A stretch of 62,768 nucleotides of DNA from an uncultured Granulosicoccaceae bacterium (GCA_937957915.1 CALGNZ010000071.1:1-62768); one strand, 5' to 3'. Counted from the first letter of the stretch, positions 1 to 10,014 are shown. Program-made: numbers and translations. The notes: generated by a model not told the origin, from the sequence alone.

Positions 1-309
1 GCTTAACTCATCAACCAACTGATCAAGTTGTGCCTGTACTGCCAAACCAATTGTGCCCCAGGGTTTGCGAGCGATTAGTTCTTTCAGTTGATCATAGCCC
101 CCAGTGCCATCGTGAAATGCTGCGGTTACAACGACTTTGTCACTGTCGTCCAGTTGCTGCAGGCAAGGGTTGGCGCTTAGCAGTTCTGCGGGCGATATTG
201 CTGTTGGTTTATCATCGGCTGCAGCGATTGAGTTTATACAAAGCACCGCCAACAACACCAAAATTGAGAGTGGAAATTTTATGCTCCACTGATGATTTAT
301 GTAGTTCAC
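1..309 (-). CDS. Secreted hypothetical protein, N-terminal part (runs off the window)
   Basis: The reverse strand is open from a GTG at 309 to the window edge, giving 103 codons without a stop. The first 32 or so residues look like a Sec signal peptide: a short N-terminus, a hydrophobic stretch SILVLLAVL and a likely cleavage after SIAAA. The exported part starts ADDKPTAISPAELL and contains a single cysteine so far. I do not recognise a family. The GTG overlaps the TGA of ntrC (GTGA, four bases shared), so it is probably translationally coupled to ntrC and is the fourth gene of the glnA/ntrBC block. The start is inferred from this overlap and from the signal peptide that follows. Function unknown; an envelope or periplasmic role is inferred only from the signal peptide. 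Confidence 0.65.
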   Translation of the reverse strand, partial: MNYINHQWSIKFPLSILVLLAVLCINSIAAADDKPTAISPAELLSANPCLQQLDDSDKVVVTAAFHDGTGGYDQLKELIARKPWGTIGLAVQAQLDQLVDELS

Positions 310-1703
310 TGAATATCGTACTCTTTCATTTTTCGGGTTAGCGTGTTTCGACCCCAGCCCAGTAGTATGGCTGCTTCCTGTTTGCGGTTGCCGGTGCTCG
401 ACAGGGCGCAGTCGATCAGGGTGCGCTCAAATTGCTCGGTAGCCTGCCTTGCGACGCCGGTTTGGTTTTCCTGCATGCGGGTCTTTGCCCACTTGTGTAA
501 TGCCTGCTGCCAATTATCCGATTGCTGGTCAACTTTTGCAGGTGACAAATCTGCTGGCAGATCTTCTACCTGTAACTCTGTCGCACTGGACATTACAGTC
601 AGCCAGCGTGCCAGATTCTCCAATTGACGCACATTGCCTGGCCAGGACAGACCACTGAGATAGGTATCGAGTTCTTCACTGGATCGCTTTTCTTCGCTGC
701 CGAGATCTTCTGCCGCTTTGCTGAGAAATACTTTAAGCAGCAAGGGAATGTCGGCGCTCCGATCGCGAAGCGGTGGCGCTGTAATTCTGATCACATTGAG
801 TCGATGAAACAGATCTTCTCTGAACAACTGCTTTTCCACCAGCGCTTCAAGGTTTTGATGGGTGGCGGCTATGATTCGAACATCGACGGTTACTGCCGTG
901 TGGCCACCGACTCGATAGAACTGATTTTCGGATAGAACCCGTAGCAGTCTGGTTTGCATGCTGGCCGGCATGTCGCCGATTTCGTCGAGAAAAAGTGTGC
1001 CGTTGTTGGCCTGCTCAAAACGCCCTTTGTATTGTTCCATTGCGCCAGTAAAGGCGCCTTTCTCATGGCCGAACAATTCTGATTCCATTAAGTCTTGCGT
1101 GATTGCTGCCATGTTCAGGGCAATGAATGCCTGATCTGATCGACTGCTGTGTTGATGCAGTGCTCTGGCAATGAGTTCTTTGCCAGTACCTGATTCACCG
1201 TTTATCAATACGGTGGTATTTGATCGTGATAACTTGCCGATGGCGCGGAACACCTGTTGCATCGCTGCAGTCTCGCCGATCAGCTCTGACTGTCCCGCAG
1301 GCGGGCGTTCAACGGTTTTCTTTTTGTTTTGATTGTTGCTAAAGGCGCGGCGGGTAGTGTCTATAACCTCATTTACATCAAACGGTTTGGGGATGTATTC
1401 GAACGCACCACCTTCGTAGGCATGTACTGCGGTATCGAGGTCTGCATGAGCGGTCATGATGATGACAGGCGGGACGCTGTCACGTTCCTCTTTGAGCTTT
1501 GCCAGCAGATCAAAGCCGCTCATGCCTGCCATTCGTACATCGCAGATAATTGCATCCGGTGTGCGGGCGTGACTAGCCAGCGCAGATACTGCCTCTTCCG
1601 CGCTCTCAAAGCTGTTAACGTCTATTTCTGCGCGCTGATAGGCGCGTTCCAGTACCCACCGAATTGATTGATCGTCATCGACGACCCACACTACATGACT
1701 CAT
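306..1703 (-). CDS. ntrC: Nitrogen regulation response regulator NtrC (sigma-54 activator)
   Basis: 465 residues, the usual NtrC length. The receiver domain (about 1-120) has the acidic pair D10/D11, phosphoacceptor D55, T84 and K106. The AAA+ domain (about 140-370) carries Walker A GESGTGKE at 169-176, the sigma-54 contact loop GAFTGA at 216-221 and Walker B FLDE ending at D240-E241. A Fis-type helix-turn-helix lies at about 442-463. Members of this family are phosphorylated by NtrB under nitrogen limitation and activate sigma-54 promoters such as that of glnA. The start overlaps the ntrB stop by four bases (ATGA), so the two are probably translationally coupled. Membership is clear from motifs plus context; a paralogue such as NtrX is less likely because of the neighbouring ntrB and glnA. 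Confidence 0.96.
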   Translation of the reverse strand: MSHVVWVVDDDQSIRWVLERAYQRAEIDVNSFESAEEAVSALASHARTPDAIICDVRMAGMSGFDLLAKLKEERDSVPPVIIMTAHADLDTAVHAYEGGAFEYIPKPFDVNEVIDTTRRAFSNNQNKKKTVERPPAGQSELIGETAAMQQVFRAIGKLSRSNTTVLINGESGTGKELIARALHQHSSRSDQAFIALNMAAITQDLMESELFGHEKGAFTGAMEQYKGRFEQANNGTLFLDEIGDMPASMQTRLLRVLSENQFYRVGGHTAVTVDVRIIAATHQNLEALVEKQLFREDLFHRLNVIRITAPPLRDRSADIPLLLKVFLSKAAEDLGSEEKRSSEELDTYLSGLSWPGNVRQLENLARWLTVMSSATELQVEDLPADLSPAKVDQQSDNWQQALHKWAKTRMQENQTGVARQATEQFERTLIDCALSSTGNRKQEAAILLGWGRNTLTRKMKEYDIQ

Positions 1704-2788
1704 GACTGGGGCTCTTCTATTGGCAAGGTAACCTCGAAGACTGTGCGGCCGGGTTCGCTATGGCATTCAATAAGCCCGCCGTGTTGTACCACCAGTGACT
1801 GGGCAATCGACAGTCCCAGACCGGTACCATTCGGGCGCCCGGATACCAGCGGGAAAAACAGCGTGTCTTTTAACTCCGGATCAAGACCCGGACCGTTATC
1901 GATAACCTGTACTTTACAGATCAGCCTTTTTATCTGGCCGCGTATTGTCTGGTTTCGTTCGACGCGAGTTCTCAGGGTGACCAGTGGTGTGTTGTCGCTG
2001 GCTGATGATTGCGTTTCCGAAAGCGCGTGCAGTGCATTGCTGAGCAGGTTGATGAATACCTGTATCAGCTTTTCGCGATCGCAGAGGAGTTGCGGAATAC
2101 TGGGGTCGTAGTCTGTTTTGGTTTTTATATTGCCCGGGTTGTCGGTCAACAGTAACTGGCTTACATAGTTCAGAATTTCATGAATATTGTTTGAGCTGAT
2201 CTCTGGCCGCTTGTTGGGGCCAAGCATTTTTTGCATCAGGTTCTGCAGGCGATCTGCCTCTTTAATAAGAAGCCCGGTGTACTCCGTCAGTTTGGAACGT
2301 CCGAGTTCCTGCTCAAGCAGTTGTGCCGCACCTCGGATACCGCCGAGCGGATTCAGCACCTCGTGGGCAACCCCGCGCAGCATTCGCTGCGATCTTTCCT
2401 GTTGCTCAAGCAGTGCACGTTCCTGTGCAATCTTGTGCTGTCTGTCAATATCAATCAGCTCGAGCAGGACGAGCGGTTCCGTCGTCTCGGGTGTGTTGTT
2501 TTCCATTGGCGATACAATACAGTCTACGACGGCAGTTTGCAGATTGCGCGTCGGGATCTGTAATTGTCTGGTGATCAGTGTCTGGCGATTAAGTAAGACG
2601 TCGGCGATCTGCGATACGAGGCTTTCCGGTAGCGGACAGATTTTGTCTATAGGCTGACCCAGTGCGATTCGTCTGCTGCAACCGAGCATTGATTCCGCGG
2701 CCAAATTCAGTAGCACGATGCGGCGTTGCCGGTCGAGTGCGATCACGGCAATGCTCAGACTATTTATCAAGTGCTCGTGTTGAGTCAA
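1700..2788 (-). CDS. ntrB: Nitrogen regulation sensor histidine kinase NtrB (GlnL)
   Basis: 362 residues with no membrane segments, as expected for the cytosolic kinase/phosphatase that acts on NtrC under PII control. An N-terminal PAS domain covers about 1-120. The phosphorylated histidine is H142 in VAHEVLNPLGG. The ATPase domain has N box residues N247/N251, a G1 motif DNGPGLD at 297-303 and a G2 motif GTGLGLS at 321-327. The most upstream in-frame start is a TTG at 2788 without a convincing ribosome binding site, so the exact N-terminus is uncertain by a few codons. It lies about 280 bases downstream of the DUF4124 gene and overlaps ntrC. Assignment rests on the motifs and the glnA-ntrB-ntrC order. 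Confidence 0.95.
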   Translation of the reverse strand: MTQHEHLINSLSIAVIALDRQRRIVLLNLAAESMLGCSRRIALGQPIDKICPLPESLVSQIADVLLNRQTLITRQLQIPTRNLQTAVVDCIVSPMENNTPETTEPLVLLELIDIDRQHKIAQERALLEQQERSQRMLRGVAHEVLNPLGGIRGAAQLLEQELGRSKLTEYTGLLIKEADRLQNLMQKMLGPNKRPEISSNNIHEILNYVSQLLLTDNPGNIKTKTDYDPSIPQLLCDREKLIQVFINLLSNALHALSETQSSASDNTPLVTLRTRVERNQTIRGQIKRLICKVQVIDNGPGLDPELKDTLFFPLVSGRPNGTGLGLSIAQSLVVQHGGLIECHSEPGRTVFEVTLPIEEPQS

Positions 2789-3070
2789 ACTGGCTGGGTG
2801 TCTGATTGGCGTGTGTGTATTTTAACAGCCGAAGACGATCAACGTGCAGCGAATAGATACGGAAATTGTAAAGCGCAGCAGCACGGCATCCGGCGTTGCT
2901 CAAAGTACAATGTTTTTGAGTTTATTTTCCGGTGGTTTGGAGCCAGGATTGTGGGTAATCACCCGCCCCGGAGACGGGCTAAGATATTCAGGCCAACATC
3001 AATACGCCATCAGCCTGACGTTTTCAGGTTTGCCTGCTGAAATCGTTCAAATGCTGCAGACTTACTGTTT

Positions 3071-3652
3071 TCAGTTACCAAAAGCGAGCGGGCTGTCTTC
3101 GTCGATAATCGGGCGCTTGACGTGAAAGGTGATAGTGTCAGATTTTATTAAAACCTGCCCATCTGAAGATTCAATACGACCGGTAACTTTATGGCTGCCG
3201 CGCGGAACCTGGGACAAGCTGATGTTGGCGTGACGACCCCGGCTGATATCTTTGCCATCGACAGTCACAATAATCTCATGGTCGGGGGCGAGAGCAGGTG
3301 CTGGTAAAAAGATCACCTGAACCGAGCCCGATCGATCAGATACAACCTTGTCGTTTTTTGGGGTCAGCAATTCCAGCGATTCGTATTCAAAGCCGTTATT
3401 GTCAGCCTCACTTTGTTGCTTGCTATTCGCCGGCTGACTCGGCTGTGTAGCGTAGCTGGGCCCGTTGCGAGAGCGGATTTTCAATTTCTCTGCGCCTTGC
3501 ACTGGCCTGTCGCCATAGGCAACCTGACCGTTTTCGTCGATATATTTGTAAACGCCAGCCGCAACCGGGGTCACCACCAGCACCGATGCGATAAGACCAG
3601 CGACTGTGGTTTGCGTTTTCAATGAGCTAAAAAATGACACGATAGTGTGCAC
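3071..3652 (-). CDS. DUF4124 domain-containing exported protein
   Basis: 193 residues. A signal peptide or N-terminal anchor (about 1-33, core TVAGLIASVLVVTPVAAG) is followed directly by the DUF4124 motif GVYKYIDENGQVAYGDRPV at about 33-51, which marks a family of envelope proteins of unknown role. The C-terminal half (about 95-185) resembles an Ig-like or beta-sandwich domain, with phrases such as HEIIVTVDGKDI and GSHKVTGRI. The start is a GTG, and a second in-frame GTG five codons later is equally possible. A DUF4124 gene between glnA and ntrB is a recurrent arrangement in gammaproteobacteria. Whether it has a nitrogen-related role is unknown. Confidence 0.88.
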   Translation of the reverse strand: MHTIVSFFSSLKTQTTVAGLIASVLVVTPVAAGVYKYIDENGQVAYGDRPVQGAEKLKIRSRNGPSYATQPSQPANSKQQSEADNNGFEYESLELLTPKNDKVVSDRSGSVQVIFLPAPALAPDHEIIVTVDGKDISRGRHANISLSQVPRGSHKVTGRIESSDGQVLIKSDTITFHVKRPIIDEDSPLAFGN

Positions 3653-3756
3653 GCCAACGTACCCCGACGAGGAAACGGAATTAGTGTGTTGGGTTTAACA
3701 AGTATCAGGCCGGGTTGGCGGGTAGAGCGTCGTGAGATGCGGGGTTTGGCTCAGTT

Positions 3757-3782
3757 TGCGGCAGAGTCAACACTCTGCCGCA
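3757..3782 (-). terminator. Strong stem-loop after glnA
   Basis: An 11-base-pair perfect stem (TGCGGCAGAGT / ACTCTGCCGCA) with a CAAC loop on the plus strand sits 24 bases past the glnA stop. No T-run follows on the transcribed strand, so it is not a canonical intrinsic terminator. It could partially attenuate or stabilise the 3' end of glnA mRNA before the DUF4124-ntrBC genes. Confidence 0.6.
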
Positions 3783-3805
3783 CAATTGAGGAACGTCAGC
3801 CAGGC

Positions 3806-5221
3806 TTACAGGCTGTAGTACTGGTCGAACTCGACCGGATGCGTTGCCATTCGCAGACGCGTTACTTCTTCCATTTTCAGATCGATATAGGCATCAATCA
3901 TGTCGTCACCCATTACTCCACCCGCTGTCAGAAAGTCACGATCCTGGTCCAGCGCTTCGAGTGCCTGATCGAGAGAATGAGCGACTTTCGGAATGGATTT
4001 TTCTTCTTCCGGTGGCAGGTCATAAAGATCTTTGTCCATGGCATCGCCGGGATGGATTTTGTTTTTGATGCCGTCGAGTCCGGCCATTAGCAGCGCGACA
4101 AATGTTAAGTAGGGGTTGCCGCTTGGGTCCGGGAAGCGAACTTCGATACGGCGTGCTTTGGGGCTTGAGACATGCGGAATTCTGACAGACGCTGAACGGT
4201 TGCGTGCGGAGTAAGCAAGCATGACCGGTGCTTCGAAGCCGGGCACCAGTCGCTTGTAGCTGTTGGTAGAGGCATTGGCAAACGCGTTGATCGCTTTGGC
4301 GTGCTTGATGGTGCCGCCAATGTAGTGCAGCGCCATTTCAGATAAGCCGCCATACTCGTTGCCGGCGAAAAGATTGTTGCCATCTTTTGCCAGTGACTGA
4401 TGCACATGCATGCCGCTGCCGTTGTCACCCACAAGCGGTTTCGGCATAAAGGTCGCCGTTTTACCGTGCAGGTGAGCAACGTTTTGCACGACGTACTTCA
4501 GGATTTGTACTTCGTCTGCGCGTCTGACGAGGGTATTGAACAAGGTGCCAATTTCGCATTGTCCAGCGGTACCTACCTCGTGATGGTGAACCTCTACGGT
4601 CAGGCCCATTTGCTCCATAATCTGACACATCTCGGCGCGTATATCGTGCAGTGAGTCAACAGGCGGAACTGGAAAGTAGCCGCCTTTGACACCCGGCCTG
4701 TGACCTGTGTTGCCACCGGGGAACTCCTTGCCGCTGCTCCACGCTGCTTCGTCAGAGTTTATACTGAAGAAGGTGTTGCCCATTTCCGTCGCCCAACGAA
4801 CGTCGTCAAACACAAAGAACTCTGGTTCCGGGCCAAAGTAGGCTGTGTCTGCAATATTTTGCGACTGCATGTATGCTTCGGCACGTTTGGCGATGGACCG
4901 GGGATCGCGATCGTAGCCCTGCATTGTGTCTGGCTCGATTATGTCGCAACGGATATTCAGTGTTGCCTCTTCAGTGAACGGGTCGTGCACTGCGGTGTCA
5001 GGATCGGGCATGAGGATCATGTCCGAGGCGTTGATGCCTTTCCATCCGGCGATCGATGAGCCATCGAACATTTTTCCTTCTTCGAAGGCATCCTCGTCGA
5101 CCTGATGTGAGGGCACGGAAACGTGCTGCTCCTTTCCCCTGGTATCGGTGAATCGGAAATCGACAAAGGCAATCGGGTTGTCTTTGTCATTGATCAAATT
5201 CAGTACGTCTTGTGCGCTCAT
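3806..5221 (-). CDS. glnA: Type I glutamine synthetase
   Basis: 471 residues, typical of dodecameric GSI. It condenses glutamate and ammonium to glutamine using ATP. The beta-grasp signature [16 protein letters not shown] is at 52-67. The ATP/metal-site region with [17 protein letters not shown] is present, and the adenylylation loop [10 protein letters not shown] places the target tyrosine at about Y400, so the enzyme is probably controlled by GlnE adenylylation. The ATG at 5221 has an AGGA ribosome site about seven bases upstream. It heads the DUF4124-ntrB-ntrC gene order. I could not find a canonical sigma-54 promoter or a correctly spaced NtrC site in the 150 bases upstream. Confidence 0.98.
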   Translation of the reverse strand: MSAQDVLNLINDKDNPIAFVDFRFTDTRGKEQHVSVPSHQVDEDAFEEGKMFDGSSIAGWKGINASDMILMPDPDTAVHDPFTEEATLNIRCDIIEPDTMQGYDRDPRSIAKRAEAYMQSQNIADTAYFGPEPEFFVFDDVRWATEMGNTFFSINSDEAAWSSGKEFPGGNTGHRPGVKGGYFPVPPVDSLHDIRAEMCQIMEQMGLTVEVHHHEVGTAGQCEIGTLFNTLVRRADEVQILKYVVQNVAHLHGKTATFMPKPLVGDNGSGMHVHQSLAKDGNNLFAGNEYGGLSEMALHYIGGTIKHAKAINAFANASTNSYKRLVPGFEAPVMLAYSARNRSASVRIPHVSSPKARRIEVRFPDPSGNPYLTFVALLMAGLDGIKNKIHPGDAMDKDLYDLPPEEEKSIPKVAHSLDQALEALDQDRDFLTAGGVMGDDMIDAYIDLKMEEVTRLRMATHPVEFDQYYSL

Positions 5222-5735
5222 CGAAATCCTCAGAGTGGTTGTTTGTGTTCAGGTGTTGGCAGATGCTCAATTGATGCACAGAAACTGGATGCAAAAACTA
5301 AAGCGGATGCTGCAAGAGCAAGTTGCTTTTACTTCCGGTATTTTCAAAAAGACATTAAAAACATATAATTAGGTGTATTTCACTGGGTGGCACATAATTC
5401 TGGTACGTGGAATTAGCTCAGCGAGCGCTTGTTTGAAGCAACTGACCCCACAAATGTTCGCAAACTTTGTTATTTTACACTCATATCTTTCGCAATTGGA
5501 ATGCTGAGCCGTAAACGAAGTGTATTTCGTCAGGCCCGCAGCCCTACAATGAACTGGCGGTTTTGGGCGTGACAAATGCTGTACATGGACAAATGCTTTT
5601 AATCAAATAGCACAGCAGTTTTTATTGCTAAGGTCTGTATGTTTAGCTGTGCTGTTGTCTTATAAACAGATCTGCTTGTCGCTTTCTCCGGCTGTTGTGC
5701 TTTTGCCAGGCAAACTACGACTGCCGCCCTGACCG
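5222..5735. other. Divergent intergenic region between glnA and glyQ
   Basis: No convincing gene is visible; a 68-codon reverse frame (5369-5575) has no family features or ribosome site. The region contains a direct repeat GACAAATGCT (5571-5580 and 5588-5597) and an inverted repeat AGCACAGC / GCTGTGCT (5609-5616 and 5646-5653, 29-base gap). It should carry the glnA promoter on the minus strand, but I could not identify one with confidence. Confidence 0.5.
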
Positions 5736-5763
5736 TTGGTCAGTTATGTTCAGCGGCTATACT
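5736..5763 (+). promoter_or_regulatory. Candidate sigma-70 promoter of glyQS-gmhB
   Basis: TTGGTC (5736-5741) and TATACT (5758-5763) are separated by 16 bases. This would start transcription near 5770, about 30 bases before the glyQ start. The -35 hexamer lies within a short palindrome, CTGACC-GTT-GGTCAG (5729-5743). Pattern match only. Confidence 0.5.
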
Positions 5764-5800
5764 TTTTCCCGATGCTTACTTTCCCATTCAGGAGTTACCT

Positions 5801-6754
5801 TTGCAATTCGATCTCGCGACCTTTCAGGGGTTGATCGCGGCCTTGCAGCACTACTGGTCAGAGCAGGGTTGTATTGTGCAACAGCCTTACGATATGGAGG
5901 TGGGTGCAGGTACCTTTCATACCTCTACCTTTATAAGGGCTATTGGCCCCGAGCCCTGGAATGCCTGCCATGTGCAGGGATCCCGAAGGCCAACCGATGG
6001 ACGGTACGGGGAAAACCCTAATCGACTGCAGCACTATTTTCAGTTCCAGGTAGTGATGAAACCCTCGCCAGATGATTTTCAGGAACTCTATCTGGGGTCA
6101 CTAAAGGCCCTCGGATTCGATCCGCTGGTGCATGATATTCGCTTTGTCGAAGATAACTGGGAGTCTCCCACTCTCGGTGCCTGGGGGTTGGGCTGGGAGG
6201 TATGGCTCAATGGAATGGAAGTCACTCAGTTTACCTATTTTCAACAAGTAGGGGGTCTGGAGTGCCGACCGGTGATGGGTGAAATTGCCTATGGGCTCGA
6301 GCGCCTGGCGATGTACATTCAAGACGTAGACAGTGTATATGACCTGGTTTGGTCAAAGCAGCCAAACGGTACAGTAGTCACCTACGGTGATGTGTATCTG
6401 CAAAACGAAATCGAACAATCTGCCTACAATTTTGAGCACGCAGACGTTGAAGCTCTGTTTCAAACGTTTGATAACTGCGAAAAAGAGGCAGAACGACTGT
6501 CAGCAATGGAGTTGCCGCTACCCGCCTACGAGCAGGTGTTGCGAGCGTCGCAGACGTTTAACTTACTCGATGCGAGACGGGCTATTTCTGTGACTGAACG
6601 ACAGCGTTTTATCCTGCGTATACGACAGCAGGCACGGGCGGTGGCAGAGGCTTATCTGGCTGCGCGTGAGAAACTTGAATTCCCGCTGTTAAAGTCATCG
6701 TCTGGATCAAAAGCAAAAGGTAAGTCTGGCAAAGGGGTGGCGCAACATGGCTGA
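5801..6754 (+). CDS. glyQ: Glycine--tRNA ligase alpha subunit
   Basis: 317 residues, slightly longer than the usual 300 or so. This is the catalytic subunit of the bacterial alpha2-beta2 glycyl-tRNA synthetase. Hallmark segments are [18 protein letters not shown] at the N-terminus, the class II motif 2 region [20 protein letters not shown] (about 61-80) and the long invariant block around [20 protein letters not shown]. The start is a TTG at 5801 with GGAG six bases upstream; family alignment supports it because the conserved N-terminus begins immediately. The C-terminal tail after FPLL is Ser/Lys/Gly-rich (about 20 residues) and specific to this lineage. It overlaps glyS by eight bases. Confidence 0.97.
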   Translation: MQFDLATFQGLIAALQHYWSEQGCIVQQPYDMEVGAGTFHTSTFIRAIGPEPWNACHVQGSRRPTDGRYGENPNRLQHYFQFQVVMKPSPDDFQELYLGSLKALGFDPLVHDIRFVEDNWESPTLGAWGLGWEVWLNGMEVTQFTYFQQVGGLECRPVMGEIAYGLERLAMYIQDVDSVYDLVWSKQPNGTVVTYGDVYLQNEIEQSAYNFEHADVEALFQTFDNCEKEAERLSAMELPLPAYEQVLRASQTFNLLDARRAISVTERQRFILRIRQQARAVAEAYLAAREKLEFPLLKSSSGSKAKGKSGKGVAQHG

Positions 6755-8867
6755 TAGCAATATGGAATCCCCCGCGACAAATGCACCGGCGACAAAGGAG
6801 AGAAAAGCGTTCCTTGTCGAGCTTGGTACCGAAGAATTGCCACCGCGTGCACTAAAGACGCTGGCCAGCGCTTTTGCGGATGGCATCGTTAAGCGATTGA
6901 CTGAAGCGAAGCTCGATACAGGTGAGGTAGCGGTGTACGCCTCTCCGCGCAGACTAGCTGTCAGTATCAGCGATCTCGACACACAACAGGCTGATCAAAC
7001 CATTGAGCGCCGCGGGCCTGCGGTTGCGGCTGCTTTTGATGCAGACGGAAACCCTACCAAAGCTGCTGAGGGGTTTGCGCGATCCTGTGGGGTGGCGGTT
7101 GACAAGCTAGACAGGCTGAAAACCGATAAAGGTGAATGGCTGGTGACCAGTATCGAGGAGAAAGGTGCCAAAACAGCTGAATTGCTGCCTGATATCGTTG
7201 CTGAATCTCTAGCGGCTTTGCCTATCCCCAAGCGTATGCGATGGGGTGATCGAGACACCGAATTCGTTCGACCTGCACACTGGTTGTTAATGTTACTGGG
7301 GAAGGAAGTTGTGCCTGCCAGTGTGCTGGGGTTGCAGGCTGATCGGCTGACACGCGGTCATCGATTTCACAGCACTGGCGATATCAGCGTAGCGCAACCT
7401 GATCAATACCTTTCTTTGCTCAGGCAGCAGGGCAAAGTAATTGCGGATTTCGACGAGCGTCGAGAATCTATTGCAAAAGGTGTTCAGGCGCTGGCGAGTG
7501 ATCTCGGTGGCAATGTAGATCTCGATGAAGCATTACTTGATGAAGTAACCGCATTGGTGGAGTGGCCGGTTCCGGTGGCCGGTAACTTTGATTCTGAATA
7601 TCTGGAAATCCCGAGTGAAGTGCTGATCACGACCATGAAGGACAATCAGAAGTACTTTCCGCTTTTTGATGCAAACGATAAATTGATGCCGATGTTTATC
7701 ACCGTATCAAATATCGACAGCACCGATATGGATATGGTGCGCAAGGGCAACGAGGTTGTGATCAGGCCACGGCTGGCTGATGCGATGTTCTTTTGGCAAC
7801 AGGATCGTAAGCAGCCACTTGCAGATCGGATGGATACTTTAAAATCTGTCGTATTTCAAACGAAGCTCGGCTCGATACACGACAAGACCGAGCGCGTTGC
7901 TAAACTGGCAGACTTTATAGCCAATGGTATAGGCGCCAGTGCCGAACACACTCGTAGAGCGGTAGCGTTATCCAAGTGCGATCTGGTCTCGGAAATGGTT
8001 GGTGAATTTGCCTCCGTGCAGGGCATCATGGGTGAGTACTACGCCAGACTCGACGGTGAAGACGAGGCTGTAGCCGTTGCATTGAGTGAGCAGTATTTGC
8101 CGCGCTATGCCGATGACAAGCTCGCCGCCTCGCCGGTAGGGCAAAGCCTTGCGATCGCTGATCGACTTGATACCCTGGTCGGAATTTTTGCCATTGGGCA
8201 AAAACCGACGGGCGTAAAAGACCCGTTCGCCTTAAGGCGCCTGTCGCTGGGTGTATTGCGAACCATGATCGAACAAGGGGTAGATCTGGACTTGCGCGAG
8301 TTACTGCAAAAAGCAGCAGTTGGATTGCAGGGCAGGGTTGATGTATCCGGCGTAGTAGACGAGGTGTTCGAATTTATGGTGGAGCGTTTGCGCGCTTATT
8401 ACAGCGGTAAAGGCGTTGCACCGAAGGTGTTTGATTCTGTTGCTGCGTTGCAGCCAGGCTCTCCAGTCGACTTTGATCGGCGGATCCTGGCTGTGAATGA
8501 GTTCGTTCAACTGCCCGAGGCTGAAAGCCTAGCCGCTGCCAACAAACGCATCAATAATATTTTGAAAAAGAATCAACCAGACAGCAACGGGGTGGTGGAT
8601 ACCTCGCTGTTTGAAGGGGCGACGGAGTCTACCCTCTATAGTGAATTGCAGGCGCTCGAAACGACCACCGAGCCTCTGTTTAAGGCAGGTGATTATTCCG
8701 CTGCTTTAAAAGCGTTGGCGCAAGTGCGGTCACCTGTCGACAACTATTTTGACGAGGTCATGGTGATGGCAGACGATGTGTCTGTGCGTAACAACCGGCT
8801 GTCGATGCTTGGAAATATGAAAGCACTGTTTTCCAGGGTTGCAGATATCGGTTTACTGCAATCGTAA
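6747..8867 (+). CDS. glyS: Glycine--tRNA ligase beta subunit
   Basis: 706 residues. The beta subunit binds tRNA-Gly and is needed for aminoacylation by GlyQ. It opens with an unusual polar stretch of about 20 residues before the family start [15 protein letters not shown]. It contains the HD-like middle region and the characteristic [20 protein letters not shown] segment, and ends in the anticodon-binding-like helical domain with the typical ending [25 protein letters not shown]. The ATG overlaps the 3' end of glyQ, so the two are co-translated. No key region appears missing. Confidence 0.97.
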   Translation: MADSNMESPATNAPATKERKAFLVELGTEELPPRALKTLASAFADGIVKRLTEAKLDTGEVAVYASPRRLAVSISDLDTQQADQTIERRGPAVAAAFDADGNPTKAAEGFARSCGVAVDKLDRLKTDKGEWLVTSIEEKGAKTAELLPDIVAESLAALPIPKRMRWGDRDTEFVRPAHWLLMLLGKEVVPASVLGLQADRLTRGHRFHSTGDISVAQPDQYLSLLRQQGKVIADFDERRESIAKGVQALASDLGGNVDLDEALLDEVTALVEWPVPVAGNFDSEYLEIPSEVLITTMKDNQKYFPLFDANDKLMPMFITVSNIDSTDMDMVRKGNEVVIRPRLADAMFFWQQDRKQPLADRMDTLKSVVFQTKLGSIHDKTERVAKLADFIANGIGASAEHTRRAVALSKCDLVSEMVGEFASVQGIMGEYYARLDGEDEAVAVALSEQYLPRYADDKLAASPVGQSLAIADRLDTLVGIFAIGQKPTGVKDPFALRRLSLGVLRTMIEQGVDLDLRELLQKAAVGLQGRVDVSGVVDEVFEFMVERLRAYYSGKGVAPKVFDSVAALQPGSPVDFDRRILAVNEFVQLPEAESLAAANKRINNILKKNQPDSNGVVDTSLFEGATESTLYSELQALETTTEPLFKAGDYSAALKALAQVRSPVDNYFDEVMVMADDVSVRNNRLSMLGNMKALFSRVADIGLLQS

Positions 8868-8892
8868 TTGCTAATTACCTGGTGGAATCGAT

Positions 8893-9441
8893 ATGGCAGA
8901 GATGAAACTGGTGCTGCTTGACCGGGATGGCGTGATCAACGAAGAGTCCGATGGCTATGTGCGATCGGCGGAAGACTGGGTCCCGATAGAAGGCAGCATC
9001 GATGCAATTGCCCGGCTGTGTCAGGCAGACTATCGCGTTGTGGTGGTGACCAACCAGTCTGGTATCGCGCGCGGTTTGCTAAGCATCGAGGACTTACAGG
9101 CCATCCATAAAAAGATGCATGAGACCGTTGCGGCCCGTGGTGGAAAAATTGATGCTGTGTTTATTTGTCCACACAGGCCCGATGATGATTGCAGCTGCAG
9201 AAAACCCAGGCCTGGTCTGCTAAAAAGCATAGCGGAACGCCTTGATACTGATCTTGTGGGGGTGCCGCTGGTGGGCGATTCATTGCGCGATGTGCAATCT
9301 GCAATGGTAGTGGGGGCCAACCCGGTGTTGGTTCGCACCGGACATGGCATGGCTACGCTCGAACAAAACCTGCATCTCGACAAAGTGCAGGTATTTGACG
9401 ACCTTGCCAGCTATGTTGATGAGCTGCTCGGCGCCGCTTAA
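8893..9441 (+). CDS. gmhB: D-glycero-beta-D-manno-heptose-1,7-bisphosphate 7-phosphatase
   Basis: 182 residues. A HAD-superfamily phosphatase in ADP-heptose synthesis for lipopolysaccharide. HAD motif I LLDRDGVIN gives nucleophile D10 and acid D12; motif II is VVTNQSGIARG; the zinc site is C92-x-H94 ... C100-x-C102; motif IV is VGDSLRDV. It follows glyS by 25 bases, the standard gammaproteobacterial order glyQ-glyS-gmhB, and implies an LPS-producing Gram-negative host. A histidinol-phosphatase relative is the only realistic alternative, and the zinc loop and context favour GmhB. Confidence 0.93.
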   Translation: MAEMKLVLLDRDGVINEESDGYVRSAEDWVPIEGSIDAIARLCQADYRVVVVTNQSGIARGLLSIEDLQAIHKKMHETVAARGGKIDAVFICPHRPDDDCSCRKPRPGLLKSIAERLDTDLVGVPLVGDSLRDVQSAMVVGANPVLVRTGHGMATLEQNLHLDKVQVFDDLASYVDELLGAA

Positions 9442-9486
9442 GGTAACGGCGCTCAAGGTAAAACCGCTTTAGCCCGAGAGCCGAAT

Positions 9487-10014
9487 CTACCCGGTGTAAG
9501 TTTCGACCAGGCAGTGTTCAAATGCTGTTTTAAGTGCGTTGGACGAGCCGTTCAGGGAAAAATTGAACTCTGCATGTTGGCCTTTCAGCCACGGAATTCG
9601 GATAGTGACATTGTTACCGTCACTGATCATCGACAGCGAGTCGTCGAGCCCTGATAGCAGCAGCAGAGCGTTTAGATCTGGATCATAGGTAAACGGCGCG
9701 TCGTATGAGTATGAGGAGTCCCATTTAATTTGTCCGGTGATTGTGTCCAGACGCTGCTCGATTTCAGTATTTGAGTATGTCGGTAACAACCTGACATATA
9801 GGGATTTTTCCCCTTTATCGTTACAGCTGGCGACCAGCGCTGCCTCAATTTTGTCATCTGCCCAGCTGTCTGAGGGAGAGAGATTTGTCCAGTCTGTGAA
9901 GGCAAATCCTTCTTTTGTGTTGCTTTCGCTGTCAATGCTCAGATAGCTTTTCCAATTGGCAGACGCGGTGTTGAAAACGCCCAGCAATAGAAAAAATAAA
10001 AATAGTCTGTTCAT
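9487..10014 (-). CDS. Secreted protein, distantly TagO/VasI-like
   Basis: 175 residues with a clear signal peptide, MNRLFLFFLLLGVFNTASA (cleavage after residue 19). The mature part has two cysteines in the spacing of a beta-sandwich domain: VASCNDKGEKSLYVRL near the start and ALKTAFEHC near the end. The order of strands (cysteine, 'W-S', 'IRIPWLKGQHAEFNFSLNG', final 'AF..C') resembles the periplasmic fold shared by TagO/VasI-type proteins. No type VI secretion genes are nearby, so I do not transfer that function. The gene converges on gmhB and is probably monocistronic. Real gene likely; role unknown. Confidence 0.72.
   Translation of the reverse strand: MNRLFLFFLLLGVFNTASANWKSYLSIDSESNTKEGFAFTDWTNLSPSDSWADDKIEAALVASCNDKGEKSLYVRLLPTYSNTEIEQRLDTITGQIKWDSSYSYDAPFTYDPDLNALLLLSGLDDSLSMISDGNNVTIRIPWLKGQHAEFNFSLNGSSNALKTAFEHCLVETYTG

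Noticed and set aside
5274..5292. TGCACAGAAACTGGATGCA as an NtrC site
   Set aside because: The half-sites resemble TGCA ends but spacing is 19 rather than 17 bases and the inner bases do not match.
5387..5402. TGGCACATAATTCTGG upstream of glnA looks like half of a sigma-54 promoter
   Set aside because: It is on the plus strand (wrong direction for glnA) and lacks the GC of the -12 element.
5369..5575. 68-codon reverse frame upstream of glnA
   Set aside because: No ribosome site, no signal or family feature, Cys/Thr-rich composition.
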